DNA of 64,000 bases. Source: Bilabrum cf. latius (lineage: Eukaryota; Bigyra: Bicosoecida; Bigyra; Bicosoecida). The stretch is taken from assembly GCA_965178125.1 (NCBI GenBank), contig OZ237765.1:744001-808000 (forward strand), read 5' to 3'. Below, in pieces: positions 1-13,180 of the stretch; within the stretch, counting starts at the first letter, position 1, and each line of letters starts with the position of its first letter. The position numbers and the translations under genes are program-made. The notes under the pieces are model-generated. The model ran no database searches and was not told the DNA's origin. It saw only the letters and a program-made list of their open reading frames with translations.

Positions 1-46
1 TGATATTCTTCGAACGATCCGGCGTGAAGAGGGGCGCCTTTGCAGC

Positions 47-1846
47 ATGCAGACATTTCTGGAAGGCGAGCGATCTGCTGCCAAAGATGACTCGAACGCG
101 ACAAAAGCCGCGGCCGGGACGCATGCTGATACGCTGTCAAAGGTAAGCACCCGTACAGCTACTGTTGCTTCGGATGATAAAAACGATGGCAACGAAGAAA
201 CAGCGAGGGCGACACTGATGGCCCTTCTGCGGGCATCAGCCGCTGCAAGTGCAGGGGAAGAGCCGGATCCCATGGTGGACTGGCTTGTGTTTATATCATT
301 TGTCGGTAATGTATTTATATTGATCGCCAAGATCATCGTACTGGCGTTTAGCCTGACGTTGAGCGTGATTGGCAGCTCGCTAGACAGCTTGCTGGATATC
401 GCAGGTGGCGTGATCATCTATTTTTCCACCCGTGCTGCAAAGAAGACCTCGCTCCACGCGTTTCCAGCTGGGCGGGCTCGCGCCGAGCCGGTCGCGATCG
501 TGGTGCTCAGCGCGGTGATGGGGATGGCGGGCCTGCTGCTCGCACGAGAGGCAATCGCCTCTCTGGCAGCCGGTGCCCCGGACCGGGGCGAGGACGAGGG
601 CCCGGACATCCCTTCCCTGGCCGTGCTCGGCATCAATGTCGTGTACAAAGTCACCATGGCCTGGCTCTGCGGGGCCTACAAGGACGTCTCCCCCTCCATG
701 GGGGCCTTGGCGCAGGACCACTTCAACGACTGTCTCACCAACGGCGCGGCTATCCTAGCCGTCGGACTGGCCAGTGCCTACCCCGATCTGTGGGCGGCAG
801 ATCCCGCCTTTGCCATCCTGCTGGGCTGCTACATCATCTGGTCCTGGGTGCAGGAGGGCGCGGAGCAGGCCCGTCTGCTCATAGGCAAGGTGGCCAACCC
901 TGACGTGCTGCAGGAGCTCACCCGAGTGGCCTATTTCCATGACCCGAGGGTCCGCGCCATCGACTCCGTGGTCGCATTCCACGCAGGCACGCGTGTGACC
1001 GTGGAGGTCGACCTGCTGCTGGACCGAGGCATCCCGCTGCACGAGGCGCACGACATCGGGGAGGCCCTTCAGCTGAGGCTAGAGTCATTCGCAGAGGTAG
1101 AGAGGGCGTACGTGCACCTGGACTATGAGGTGGACCACAAACACAGCATGGCGCAGCTCGAGGCGGGGGCGGGGGGCGAGAGACACAGGGAGAAGAAGGG
1201 GGATGAGAAGGAGGACGACTAGGAGGAGGAGGTCGGCGGCAGCGTGGCTCCAAGGAGCGGCGGTTCAGACGGAGGATCTTCGGGTGGTGTGACGAGTGAC
1301 GGCGGGGGCGCTGCGGCTGCTTCGGCCCCACGATCGCGTGATGGTGGTACAGGAGAGTGCGGTAAAGGCCAGTAGGAGTAGAAAGAGGAGGAGGAGGGGG
1401 AGGGGGAGGGGGAGGGGGAGGAGGCAGTGGACGTGGAGGCAGGGGAGGTGAGAGCGAGAGTTGGGGCGGGGGTGGGGGTGGCAGTTGAGGGGAGGAGGGA
1501 GGGGGAGGGCGAGGCTGCGGGTGTGGAAGGCCAGGGGCAGGGGCTGGGGCTGGAATAGGAGGAATCGGAGGGTGGGGACGGGGCGTCCTCCGGTGGCAGC
1601 TCCCCCCGGGCCGTGCGGCGGCAGGGGTCGGGCGACCTGCGCAAGAGGCTGGGTGGGAGGGTGAGGTTGGGCGTGGGCGGGGGCTCGCCGCGGTCCATGG
1701 ACGGGACTAGCGGGACTGCGATGGGCCAGCTGGCCGAGCACGTGGTGAAGTAGCCGCAGTCGGGCAAGGAGCTCATGGGAGCGGGGGAGGTGGCTGCCAT
1801 GGAGGCGGAGCTGGAGAAGGCCTCGAGGACGACTCGGAGGGGGTGA
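47..1846 (+). CDS. Cation diffusion facilitator (Mn-CDF/MTP type) with long acidic tail
   Basis: A divalent-metal/proton antiporter of the cation diffusion facilitator family, probably exporting Mn2+ from the cytosol. About six membrane segments lie between residues 78 and 275. The metal-site motifs are D-S-L-L-D (about residue 113) and D-H-F-N-D (about 224), the DxxxD pattern of the Mn-CDF branch. The cytoplasmic C-terminal domain (about 285-367) ends in the family-typical V-E-R-A-Y-V-H-L-D-Y. The first UAG (1220) would end the protein just after this domain. The frame continues another 207 codons through five UAGs (1220, 1373, 1379, 1556, 1751), with no UAA or UGA, to UGA at 1844. That extension is Gly/Glu-rich and low complexity, so its being translated is inferred. 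The frame is also open upstream to the window edge and a possible acceptor (tttgcag) precedes the ATG, so the true 5' end may lie outside. Confidence 0.85.
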
Positions 1847-2031
1847 ACGGGAAGGATTGCAAGGTGCTGCTGCTGCTACGCTGGGCTTCCGATTTCTGAG
1901 GGGGCTTCCAGGTCGCGTGCATGCGTGCGTTCTATTCTATAACTAGATCTAGAGTCGGCTATGGTTGCACTGCACTGTTGCTACGATACAATTTTTCGGC
2001 TTGGTACTGGGACAATTACGAATCTAACACC

Positions 2032-5000
2032 ATGGCAGCTTGCTGGGATTCAGTGGTTGAATTTGTTGAGGAGTCATGTTGCTGCTGCTGCTTTGGTGCT
2101 GGTACAGATTGCTGCCTACTCGTTTGCTTCAGGCCCTCGCACTGGCGCAGGGTTGTCGTTGCTCTGTTTCCCCCTACGGCTCTCGGAGGAGTCGAAGAGG
2201 GTTTGTCCCGCATTGTACGCTACAAGTCTGTTGTGGAATTTGCACAGGAGCGTACCTCCCACCTTGCCCTGTTAGGCCCAGAGCTTGAGACAAGGATCCG
2301 ACGATACGCTCGCCGAGGCTGCTTCGGGTACGTAGAGAGCGGATTTGCTGCCATTGATTCTATTATAATCAAACTCAGTGGAACACCGTCCGCGGCTCAA
2401 GCCCTCGGCGTGGCAGACTTTGGGGAGGACAGCGACGAGAATCAACAGTCGCCGTACGCAGGTCGCGGCGAGAGGGCTGGTGGAGCATCCAAAGACAGGC
2501 AAAGGGGCGGGGAGTTTAGTGCCAGAAACATCTCTACGAGGGGCAGTGGGCGCTCCGGCGGATCCTCCAAGTCTTATGACAGCTCATGGCTCCGTCTGGT
2601 CGACGTCAACTTCACCTCCTCCGCCTGCCTGGCCCTGGAGCACGCCCACCCCAGGGCTGTCAGCGCGGCGGCACACACGTGCGCGCTGTTATCTGCGCGC
2701 TTGAACCACCTGCTCGATCGGAACAGGCTCCAGCGATTCGCTGACGTCCTGCTGCCAGCCGCTGCCAAGGGCCTCGAGTGGGGCTCGATCTCGGGATCCG
2801 CGCCCTCTAACACGGTCGCACCGGGCGACGCCTCCACGCCGGAGCGGCAAGCCGCCATCGCCTGCGTCTCCGTGCTGGGCGCACTCAGGGTCGTGCTGGC
2901 CCGCGCGGATGCAGCCGCTCTTCGGAGACACGCGGGCTCCACGCTGCCAGTGCTCATGCGGCTGCTGCGGAACATGGCGGCCGCGGCCGGTGTGACGAGT
3001 AAATCAGGTCAATCGCAGATCACTCACGAGTCTCAAAATCACCGCACTGCGGTGCTCGGCGTACTGGGCGCCGTGTGCCTGTGCCTCAGGACCGCGGCCT
3101 CTGCCATCGACGCGAGCACGGGCGGGGCGGTGGCAGAAGCCGCCCTTAAAGAGGTGGGGGAGTGGGGATATGGGCCTGACGAGGCGGGGGTGGGGGCGGC
3201 TGCCCTGCGGCTGTTGGATCCCCAGGGGCTGGGGGGGAGGTGGAGGGGTGCTGCCTCGGGGGCGGCGATGGGGGTCTGGGGCATGGGCCCTGGGGATCCC
3301 AGCTAGGCCTCGCGTGCCTCTGGGGGTGGATCTGGCCCAGGACACTCGTCGTCGGTCGAGCCATCAAAAGGAACCGACGAGGACGAGGAGGACGAGGACG
3401 AGCCCACTGTTCCCCTCAGGATCGAGACACCGGGGCCGGGTCTCAAAGCCGCGCTGTCGGCACCCCGCGGGGAGCAGCAGCAGGCAGCAACCCTGCCGAG
3501 GCCCATGGGCGTGCTGCTGGCCGGGAAGGTGGGCAAATGGCTGGAGGAATACCCCCAGGTGAGGGTGCAGGGGAGCAAGGCCCCCACTGTGGGGTCAAGC
3601 ACCACCGGTCCGGACCGCAGCGCGCTCCTGGTTCTAGTGGGGCTGTGCCTGGGGTCATGCCGGGAGGCGAGGGCGAGGCAGCTGAGGGGGTTCGCCGCGG
3701 AGAGTGTAGGTCCTTTGGCGTTCCTGGCCATGGACGAGCCCTCTGGGGGAGGTGAAGGCGGAGGGGGTGATCGCGATGGATCCACGGGTGGATTAGGGGT
3801 CGGGCTGGCGGCTCTGGTGGCGCTCGAGAGCGAGTGCCTGGGAGCCACTGGATGGGGAGGGGGGGGGATGGGCCTGGATGGGGCTGGGGATTCCGGTGCT
3901 GTGAATGAGGGCAAGTGCAAGGGCGCTGGTAGGGCCTGGGAGCTCGTGTGTGGTGCAGTGCCCGGGGGCACGTCGGGCTTGATGCGCCTACAGCATGGTG
4001 CCGCCATCTCGCGCCATCCTGCGATCCATGAGGTGCGGGAAGACAGCAGGGGCAGTGAGAGCGGGTCTAGATCTGCATCTGAAGGTACTAGTGACGGTGA
4101 TCGTGCTGCAGGTAGGAAGGACAGCGAGTATGGCTCTCAGGTGCGCGAGGTCGGGCTGGAGTCTGGCTCGCTGTCCCGGGGGCTGGGCCTGGGCAAGGAG
4201 CACGGGCACGGGCATGGGTATGGCTCGTTCAGGATAGGGGGGGGTGCTTCTTCACCCGGTTAGTCGTATCGGAGTCAATCACGGGGGGCTATGCCGATGT
4301 GCAGTGCCATGCAGCGCGTGGGTCTAGAGGCGGTGCTCCGGCTTGCGTGGGCCTCCGGGGCAGAGGGCCAGTCGAGGGGGGCCCAGTCGGCGTGGGCGCT
4401 ATGCCAGGTGGTTGCAACCGAGGTGGCCGCTGTGCACTCCATGAGGCATTCCACAACTAGAGGGAGTGGCGGTGCAGGTGTGGCCGGCTTGGGGTCAGCG
4501 GGTGCATCGCACGATGCGTCGTACATGGATCGTTGGGGGGACGAGTGGACCCTGCTGCCAGGCACCCAGCCCGCATCTGAGGCACAAAGAGAGGCGGAGG
4601 GCAGCATGCACCGGGGAACAGCAGATGCGAGCGCTCCTGCGGTGGACGGGAAGCGACCACCCGGCCCCCCTCCACTGCCTGCTGCCCCTGCCCACCACGG
4701 CTCAGCCCCACCGCCGCCTCCTCCGCGCCCCCTCCCAAGCACCCGCCCACGATCCATGTCACTGTCAGGAGGCCAATGGGCCCGGCGGGCCTCCATGATG
4801 GGCAGGGTGTCTCGGGGCACTCGGTTGGAAGTAGGGGCTCCGAGTCCTGACGGGCCAAGAGTGACGGCCGTCAGCCTGCTGGGCGGAGGAAGCCGCAGTG
4901 GCAGTGGCAGGGGTATTGGCCAATCGGGGGAAGGGACGCGCGGCATGCATGCAAGGAGCCAGCAGCAGGAGAGGGAGGAACAGGAGGCAGAGCGACTCGA

Positions 5001-7932
5001 AGGGGTGGAGGTAAGGGGACTGGAGGTGCTCAGGGTGGCGCTGCTGGTGTCAGGTGCATTGCATGCGGGTGCATCTGCCCCCGTGCACCCGGGCGTGGTC
5101 CAGGTGGCCGCGCTGGCCTCGGCCGACTAGAGCCCGGCGGTGAGGCTGGCCGGGGCGCGGGTGCTCGAGGCGGTTGCAACCGGTGGTGTGGGAAGGCCAT
5201 GGCGGCGCGCGGGAGCAAGTGCAGTGCATGGCAGTGCGGGTGCAGCGAGCAGCGCAACCGCAGTAGTCGGGGGTGGTAGTGGGGTTTCCCGGGATCAAGA
5301 CCCGCTGGGAGGCATGGGCGACCTGTTCGCACTGGTGCCAGAGGCAAAGGCAGAAGGGGCAGGCAATGAAGCAGAACGGGCCTATGGGAGTACCCATGGA
5401 AGGCCCACGACAGTTGACGCTGCGCTAGTTCGTGCTAGAGGGGCTCTGCTGGACATGCCCTCCACAGAGGCAGCTGCTGTGGGTCTGTCTCCGAATGCGC
5501 CACAGCCCGCCGAGGCCCAGCCACCGCATCTGAGCCTGTCCTCGCCGCAGCCAGGGAACAACAGGATGGTGTCTGGCAGCTCCATGGCCAGCGCGGGCGT
5601 GCTGCTCCAGACGCACGACACCGCGGCTGACCTGTCACTACATGCAGCCGGGGCCCGGGCCGTCGGGGCTGGCAGGACGGACAGCGGTGCGGGGAACTTG
5701 GGTCATGCAGCTGGCTACAGCCCAGGCGTGGGCATGGGCATGGGCAGTCCTGCACTGGGCTCGGCTGCGTCCATGGGGGGCTTCAGTCCTGGCCGTGCTG
5801 GGAGCTCGCCCGGCAGGCCGCTCTGCTTTGTGGTGGGCAGGCAGTCGTACAGCCACCCCTCCCCATCGCAATCATCCGCTGGTGTTTCTTCCACTGGGGG
5901 CATGAGGCAGGAGGGCAACAGGCCGGGTCCATCTGCACGCAACAGGATGCATGGGGCCGACGTGCAGGCTGTGCTGATCGCTGCAGTGAGCGCCTGTACG
6001 CGCATGGCTGGATCCGTGGGTCACGTTGTGGCGACTCATCGAGCGTCGCAGGATGCAGGGGCAGGAGCAGAGGCACCTGACGATGAACAAGGGGGCGAGC
6101 GGGAGCGGGAGCTCTGCAATGTCGCCGCCTCACTTGCCGCTGCAGTGCGATGCATGCGCGCCGCGCGCGCCGCTGCCGGATCCCAGGGAGTGCACGGCAT
6201 TGCAAAGCTAGTCGCAACCAGCGGCACCCTCCTGCGCCTGTCCTCTGCTCTAGCACGGCAAGCCGGAGCAAGCGATTCCGAAGTGCTGTCCTCCGCTGTG
6301 CTCGCCGAGTGCGGGCTGGCCTTGTGGGCCGCAGCGGCGGGCGACCTCTAGTCGGTGTCTGCGGCAAAGGAGGCAGAGGAGCTGCAGGAGAGCCTGGCGC
6401 AGGTACTGCAAGCATCCGCAAGTGTTGAAGATGAAGATGACGGGGCTAAGAGCGCCATTGAGGCTGGGATGTTCCCTCTGGCGATCGTGTCGTCTCCCGG
6501 TCCAGAGCTGCTGGGCAAGACGCACCTCATGGCTGGACTCGGAGCTGCTTCCGCGGGGGCACAGCAACCCAGTGCACTGGTGGGGAACATTTATGCCGAG
6601 CGTGGGCAGGACGTCCACGCGATGGGGCAGGGCTAGGCTCGTGTTCGCCAGGGCGAGAGATCGGCGGGAGAGTCGGGCGGTAGGGCGCATCGGCATCAGT
6701 ACCGCAGGGGTGTGGCACACCTGCCTGCAGCGCACTGCATTGCACGAGCACTGCGGGTGGTTCGTGCGATTGCGAGCAATGCCAGCGAAGGATCGGCCGG
6801 AGAGAGCCGTGTCGCTGCCATGGCACTGAGACTAGGGGACTGGTGCACCGGTGCCCAGCGGAGGATTATCGCCGCGTTCGAACGCACGTCAGTGGTGAAG
6901 GCAGCCGTGGGTGCAGCGAGGAAAGCACCAGATGTCGCCGCGCAGCTCCTGCAGCCGGTTGGGGCCAGGGGATGGGGATCAGCGGACCGCAGACGGCTGA
7001 GGAAGATGATAGACACGCAGGCGCAGGCGCTGCCTAAGGAGATCAAGCGGCATCTGGCGCTGCAGCGCAGTGCAGTGAATCAAGGGAGCGAGAGAAAGGG
7101 TGGTACCGTGGATCCTGCGGCAGACACCGAAGGATCCATCCTAGAGCTGGGGCCGGGGGCAGGGGCGGCAGCGGGCGTGCTGGGTCTCGAAGCCGGAGCC
7201 AAGGCAGCAGATGGTGCCGGTGGTCGGGCAGCCAGCGCAGCGGGTGGGCCTGTGGACCTGGCCCCTGCGATCGGCAGGACGGCGAGCCTGGGCCTGTGGG
7301 CGCCCGGCAGGGCTCAGGAGAGGGCCGTGGGCGCCGCGCACGGAGGTTCCGCAGCGGTGCGCGGCTTGCTGCGGGTGCTTGCCACGGAGGACCCCTGCAC
7401 GGTGCTGCTGCGGGAGCTGGAGGCAGGGGTTGTGGAGGCGCTGCCGGGAGCGGGGGTGGAGCGAGCCGATGGGCTCCGAGTGATCGGATCAGCCGAGTCT
7501 CTCGAGGCGGTGCTGGCGGCCTCCTGCCCCCTTGAGGGGCCAAGGCGGCTGGCGGCGGATCTGGATGAGTATGCCGGTGGTAGTGCTGGGGGCGGGAAGG
7601 GGGTCGGCGGCAGGGACGGGGGCAGGAGCAGGAGCGATTCGGGGTACTCGTCACATGGCAGCGCGGGCCCGGGTCCTGTGGGGCAGTCTCTGCTGAGTCG
7701 CGCCGCGGGGAGGCGGCGGGCCGGATCTCGAGGGGGGGTTGATTCTCCTGCGGGCGGCCTCGACCTGGCGGGCGTGACTGCTGCCGGTGATGGCGGTGCT
7801 GCCGCGGTGGGCGTGCCCGTGGGGGAGGTTGCTCTTCACCTGGGGAGGGAGGCTGCAGCGGAGAACAAGTGCCAGGAGGCGAGGGTGGACGGGCTGGAGG
7901 ACGTGCTGGCGGCGCTGGGGGTGGAGATGTGA
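2032..7932 (+). CDS. EFR3-like HEAT-repeat plasma-membrane scaffold
   Basis: A 1,966-aa protein in one exon, ending in UGA at 7930. The N-terminus resembles EFR3, the palmitoylated scaffold that recruits PI4-kinase III alpha to the plasma membrane: a cysteine cluster (CCCCC, residues 16-20, more Cys to about 32), a basic stretch ending L-F-P-P, then helical text with R-R-Y-A-R-R-G-C-F-G-Y-V matching EFR3's R-x-G-Y-V element. Helical HEAT-like segments follow to about residue 460; the rest is Ala/Gly/Ser-rich with scattered helical blocks. Five in-frame UAGs (3304, 4261, 5128, 6349, 6634) join six open segments in one frame. I chose the ATG at 2032 because it sits in a strong context (cacc-ATG-G) directly before the Cys cluster; the frame is open from 1921. 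The EFR3 assignment rests on the N-terminus only. Confidence 0.72.
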
Positions 7933-8005
7933 GGTAAAGATGCGGCGCTGGGTGTGCATAGTACGAAGTGGGTTACAGAATTGCAGGTGTCCTGTCTGAG
8001 ATCAG

Positions 8006-11000
8006 TCACATGTACACGCTCTCGAGCAGCACGTTGGCCACCTTTTTCATCTTCTGCGCCTTCTCCCCGCTGGCTGCCTCCTCCTTCTCCCTGTGGCTGT
8101 CCCTCAACCGGTCCTTGACCACGCGGAGGGTGTGCCGCACCAGCCGATTCTCGTCCCCGAAGAACTTGGCCCCACGCTCGTGCATGATGAACAGAAGGTA
8201 CTGCACCTTGGACACGAGCGTGGGCAGCGCGCCGGAGCCACCCCTCTCCTTGGCGTCAGCGTACGAGTACAGGTGGTTGGCGATCATCGCGATGAGCTCA
8301 ACGAACTCGGGGTAGCACAGGGTGTCGGGGTTGTCGTCGTGTGCGAGCCCCCTGTTGGCCTCCCTGAAGATGGACGTCAGCTGCGGCCTCGTCAGCATGT
8401 CGGGCATGATCTTCATGTCTCCGCAGAACTTGTAGAAGGCGTACCTCGTCATGCGGTGGTGCGACTGCAGCACCTGCTGCCACCCCTCCTGCCTCACCTT
8501 GAGCACGCCATCGCCCCCGATCGGGTCCGTGGCGCCGCCGCCCACCGAGGGCGACCCAGCCGAGGCGCCGGCAGCCGCGGCGCCCGCGCCACCGTGCGTG
8601 CCTCCCTTGCCCGGCTCCTTCAGCATGGCAAACCGCATGAAGATGGACTGAAAGGCATCGTCAAAGTCCTAGAAGAACCCGATCGTGTCCTGCGTCAGGA
8701 ACTGCTCGTTGAAGCGAGCCAGCGGCTCCGCGCTGCCCTCACGCACCACGTCGTAGACAAACGTGGCGCTCTTCTTGAGCTTTTCGTAGATAGGCAGCAC
8801 GTGTTCCTTGAGCAGCGTCCTGAGGGCCTCCGACTCGTAGTTGGGGTCGGACTCGACCTCGCGCTGCCTGGCGGGGTCCAGGTCGCGGTACTTGCGGGCC
8901 GCCAGTGACGTCAGGCTCTGGATGAAGGTCTCGTAAGACATGCGGCCCGTCTCGCCGGCTCTCCTCTGCTCCCTGGCCACCACGATGTCCACGTCGCTGT
9001 GGGACACGTGGGTGTTGTCCAGCACCCGGCAGTCCCGGACCATCTTGTAGAACTGGCTGCGGCTGATCGTCTCGCCCGTGCCCAGCCTCTGCCCGAACAT
9101 GGCGTAGTAGGCGAAGATGTTCCTCAGCTTCTCGTCTATCGTGCTCTCCTTGGCCTTGACGGGGCTCTCGTCCAGCTCCCCCCTGACGGTCTGGTCCCCC
9201 GCCCCGATGCGGCGCACCATCACTTCGTGGGGACCGACAGACCCGCGCCTGCCCTGCCTGCGGGGAGGGGACCCTGACCTGCCAGCCGTTGCAGCCTGGA
9301 TGGTCTGCATGGCCGCGGGGGTGGGCACGGCTCCGCTCCCCCTGCCCTAGGGCCCCGCCGCCGCCTCGATGCCCGCCTTCTCGGCCCCCCTTCCGAACGC
9401 CGCCACGAGCTCTGCCTGTTGGGAGGCCCTGGCCTGCTGCTGCTTGGCCGCGCGGTCCTTCATCACGCTCATGCGGCGGGTCTTCTTGGCGAAGGCCAGC
9501 ACGCCGTCGGAGGGGCCTGTCGGCGGCGGCGGCGGGGCGGGGGACCCCTGGGCCGGGCTCCCGATCCCGCTCCCCGCCCCCACAATGGGGTCGTTGCCCA
9601 CCTCAGCTCTGACGGCGGGGGGCAGCGTGCTCCACGCCTGGTACCCCTGCGCGCCACCCTCAGCCACCGAGGTTGCAACCGTGGTGCCGTCCTCGGCCAT
9701 GGGCGCGCACTCCTGAATGGCAGCCTCGAGCCGGGAGCCAATGGAGCGCATCCTGCGGTGCGTGTCGTCCTCCCCTCGCGCCTGGAAGATACCTCGGGAC
9801 CGATCGAGGGCTTCCATGAGCTCCGTGGCGGCGGGCTCGATCTTGGCCAGCGCCTTCTTCCAGGCCCTGAGCTTTGACCTGGCCGAGTCCAGGGAGGCCG
9901 TCTTGGAGGAGAGCTTCTGCTGCAGCCGCTGCACCACGGTCCGCTGCTGCGACTGGTACTGTGACACGTCCGCCATCTGACCGTCGAGTTTCCTCTGCGC
10001 GGCGAGGAGGTCTCTCTTGAGCCTCCTCTCCCGCTGCAAGGCAGCATCCAGCAGCTGCTGCGTCTCGGACACGCTCGCCCTCCTGCCCCCACCCGAGGGG
10101 GAAGCGCTCCTGCTCGAGGCCGTGGCACCTCCCGCTGGGACTAGGGCCTGGCCCCCGGGGGTGGACGCCAGCACCGAGGAACCTTCCCCGGGGAACTTCT
10201 TCCCGTGCTCCTGCCACGTGTGGCCCATGGCCCCGTCGTACCCCGCCTCGGGCTGCTTCTCTTGGAAGGCCTCGAAGGCGGCTCTCCCGTGCTCGGCGTT
10301 GTACTTGCCCGGGCCAGGGACCCACGTCTTCTCGTCCCTGAAGCGGGGGGCCTGCGACCACGAGGTCATCTTGGCCCCCTTGGGGAGGCCGTGGGCGCGG
10401 CGGGCGGAGGAGGGGCCCTTCCCGTGCCTGCCCCTGCCCCCTGGTGTTCCGGTCTGGGCCGGCCTGTAGAGGGCCGACACGATCTTGGGGCCCTGCGGCG
10501 CAGCGGTGCGGGGGCGACTCGCCTGAGGGGGGCTCCGGGCTACGGTTCCGTTGGACTGCGCGGCGCCACGGCCGTGGTCCATGGCGGCCAGTGAAGCCGA
10601 AGTCCCGTTGAAGTCGCCGGCGCCGCGCGCCCCCGGCGGGGCAGACGTTGGGGGCGGGGGCGGGCGGGCCTCTGGCGGGTCCACGCGGTTGGGCATGAGC
10701 GCGCGCGCGTCTTCCGGTTTCGGGGGCGGCGCCTGCCCGTCAAAGGGGGACGGGCTGGGCCCCTGGGAGACTAGGCTCTGCGTCTGGCGGGCCAGCTCTC
10801 GGATCTGCTGCTCTAGGCTCTCGCACTGCGGAAATGTAGTATGTTAAGGGGTGCATATGAGTGGGCGTGCGTCGTGGATCAAGCTTGATGCTGCTCAGTG
10901 CGGTTCTGCAACGAGCACTTCTGTCGCATAGCCCGACTTGAGGGAGTATAGTTGCGAACACGTCATCGCCCGACCCTATGGATAACACATGGGTGCATTC

Positions 11001-11335
11001 TTGCTGCTGTGAGCCCCTGCACTTCCGCGCCAACTGGCCCATGGGCTCAGCGACCACAGGCAAAAGCACGCGATCTGTACGCGGGTGATACCAAGCACAA
11101 ACACTTGCGCGACAATCCAGGCAGCTTGCAAGATTGCAAAACTGATATCTATTCTTGCAAGCGCGTTGCGATCACATTGGTGCAAGGAAGCGATGGCAAG
11201 CGATAGGCACAGATCTACCATAAGGGTGCAAATCGCGGCGGGCGCGCTCACCTGTTCTTTTTCGCGGCGAAGCTTCTCCTCCACATCTGCAAGTCGCTGT
11301 ACCTCTTCGACCCTAGGATTCAAGGGGGCCGCCAT
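8006..11335 (-). CDS. Coiled-coil / STPGR-like / EF-hand-like protein, probably ciliary
   Basis: Two exons: 11335-11252 and 10825-8006, with a 426-nt intron (donor GTGAGC, acceptor ttccgcag) at phase 0; 967 aa. The start and exon 2 carry charged coiled-coil text. A G-P-G-K-Y-N motif like those of SHIPPO/STPGR flagellar proteins lies in the first third, followed by a long coiled coil. The C-terminal ~420 residues hold two related helical modules resembling EF-hand/p25-alpha folds (e.g. N-I-F-A-Y-Y-A-M-F-G-Q and R-Y-A-F-Y-K-F-C-G-D). The standard code would split it into three proteins at UAGs 9347 and 8669; the second falls inside a helical module (T-I-G-F-F-[UAG]-D-F-D-D-A-F), which argues for a sense codon. 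Stop is UGA at 8006. It is convergent with the EFR3-like gene, 73 bp apart. The cilium assignment is inferred from motifs; I do not recognise the family. Confidence 0.8.
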
Positions 11336-11800
11336 AGTGTGGCAAACCGGCAGGTGTGCGCTTTGATTGGGTCACATCATTGCCGCAAGCAGCGACGCTT
11401 GGCGCCGCGCGGATTAGCGGAACATAAACCTGAACGGTAAAGACGCGCGCAACGAGACAGTTTGAGCGTGGCTCTCAATTGAGTTTCCAACGCATAGCAT
11501 CGATGCAAAACCATCAATATAATCCCGCAGCTGGGCCCAGCGGGCAGACAGAAGGCAAGGCAACACGCACACGCGAGGACAACGACGACCGGTCGCAGCT
11601 TGTCTTCCAGTCCGCACGAAGCCATGCCCCGAGCACGACTGCAACTCCCTCGCACATTGCCGTGCCTCCCTCGCACATCGCGGCACTCGTCACACCAAAG
11701 AGCACCGGCACGCACCTGCACCGCCCCACCCCGCAAACCAAACTCCAACTCCCGACCAGACCGACCGCCCCCGCCCCACCCGCCATCACTCGTCACACCA
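11336..11800. other. Intergenic, 465 bp
   Basis: Lies between the 5' end of the coiled-coil gene and the 3' end of the minus-strand MRH gene. It should contain the promoter of the former and the 3' UTR of the latter. The only clear structure is two perfect copies of CACTCGTCACACC (11684-11696 and 11787-11799), about 100 bp apart. I see no gene. Confidence 0.6.
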
Positions 11801-12998
11801 TCAGTGCTCGTCGACCTCGTAGTAGCCGTCGTTCTCACCCGCCCCCGAGGCAGCCCCGCCCCTGCTCCCAGCCGAGCCCCCCATCACGTGGGCGGCGTAG
11901 TAGTACACGCCCACGATGGCAGCCCCCAGGAAGATGCCGCCGAAGAGGGCACCCACGATCTTACCCACGGGCATCGGGCCCCCGGGCACGCTGCAGTCCT
12001 TGCTGATGTACCCGTCGTCGCAGAAGCACCTGGGTGCTCCGAGGTCCGAGTCCATCCGGCAGATGCCCTGGTCGGCGCACGGCTTCCCGTCCGCGGCGAG
12101 GGGGCACTCGGCGGGACACCCGGCCGTGGACCCGATGATGGCCTCGTACTCGCAGTCCTGTTCCCCGGGCGCGGATGAGTTGCCCGCGTAGTGCTTGGGC
12201 AGGATGAAGAGGTCGTCCACCTGGCCCGTGGGGGGGAAGGCCCGCGAGTCGCAGATCATGCCGATCTCGAGCATCATCGTGTTGTACTGCGCTCCCTTGC
12301 ACGTCCCCGAAGTGGGGGTCTCGCCCCCCATGAAGTGAATCTTGTAGCCCTTGGTGGGGCGGTCGGGGTCGAACGCCCTGAAGGTGTAGGGCACGGTGAG
12401 CGTCTTGAAGTCCCCGCCCAGCACCACGCAGTGCGGCTTCCCTTGGGCTCCGTTCGCCCACATCAGAGCCATGGCGCCCTTCTGGGCAGGCGCATGCGCG
12501 GCACATGCAGGGGGCAATGGGTCGATGTTGCCGCACAGGTTGAACTCAAACATCCATTCCTTCAGGTCCAGCGAAGCGCCGCCGCCGGGTGAAGAAGGAT
12601 CGCTGGTAGTGTTGAATCCGTCCCTAGCTACCCAACTGCGAGGCCACATACTCCAGGAACGCGGTACACTGACAAGATATAGATGACACGGGATATCCCT
12701 GGCTGGCCACAGGGGAAGGAAGCAGCACAGCGAGTTGGCAAGCGTCAAGAAAAGGCCTCACGAAGTTGCAGAGTTCATCCCAGAAAAATCCCACGATGGG
12801 CCTGTTGCAGCATATTTCCAGTGACAATCACTGCGGTAGATTTACGATCCACAAAGGTATAAGATGAGTGTTGTGTGCATCCAAATCCGAAAGCTTTCTG
12901 CAAGCACCCGCACGTTCGAAGAAAACTGCTCACTTCTCAGGGGTTCCACCGAATGCGGCTGAAGCGAGTCCTAATACAACAAAAATGCTGGATCGCAT
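11801..12998 (-). CDS. MRH-EGF-TM receptor-like protein A
   Basis: Two exons: 12998-12934 (signal peptide) and 12635-11801, with a 298-nt intron (GTGAGC ... cctcgcag); 299 aa. Exon 1 ends in phase 2 and the first base of exon 2 completes an Asn codon, so the frame closes exactly. After a hydrophobic leader comes a mannose-6-phosphate-receptor-homology (MRH) domain with H-F-M-G-G-E, M-I-C-D-S and C-E-Y-E-A-I-I, then Cys pairs ending A-G-C-P-A-E-C-P. An EGF-like module (G-I-C-R ... C-F-C-D-D-G-Y), one membrane span (K-I-V-G-A-L-F-G-G-I-F-L-G-A-A) and a short tail ending D-E-H follow; stop is UGA. The domain order suggests a sorting or lectin-like receptor of the secretory pathway; ligand binding is not shown. 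It is the divergent paralogue of the gene at 13181-14770. Confidence 0.85.
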
Positions 12999-13180
12999 TG
13001 GCCTTGCTGCTTTTAGTGCTGCACTACGATCTGCTGACGCGCTTGCTTGCCAGAATGCGTGTCTGGTTTTTGATAGTATCACCTTACAGATATTGTAATG
13101 TGATGTAATCGTGAAATTCGGTTTACGGCGTCCAAGATTTCGGGACGCATCCAGGTTTATTGCTCTAAAGACTTGTGCAG
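12999..13180. promoter_or_regulatory. Shared divergent promoter of the two MRH receptor genes
   Basis: This 182-bp interval separates the two proposed start codons (12998 on - and 13181 on +). Promoter elements for both paralogues must lie here or within the first exons. It is more AT-rich than the coding flanks. I see no convincing TATA box. Confidence 0.45.
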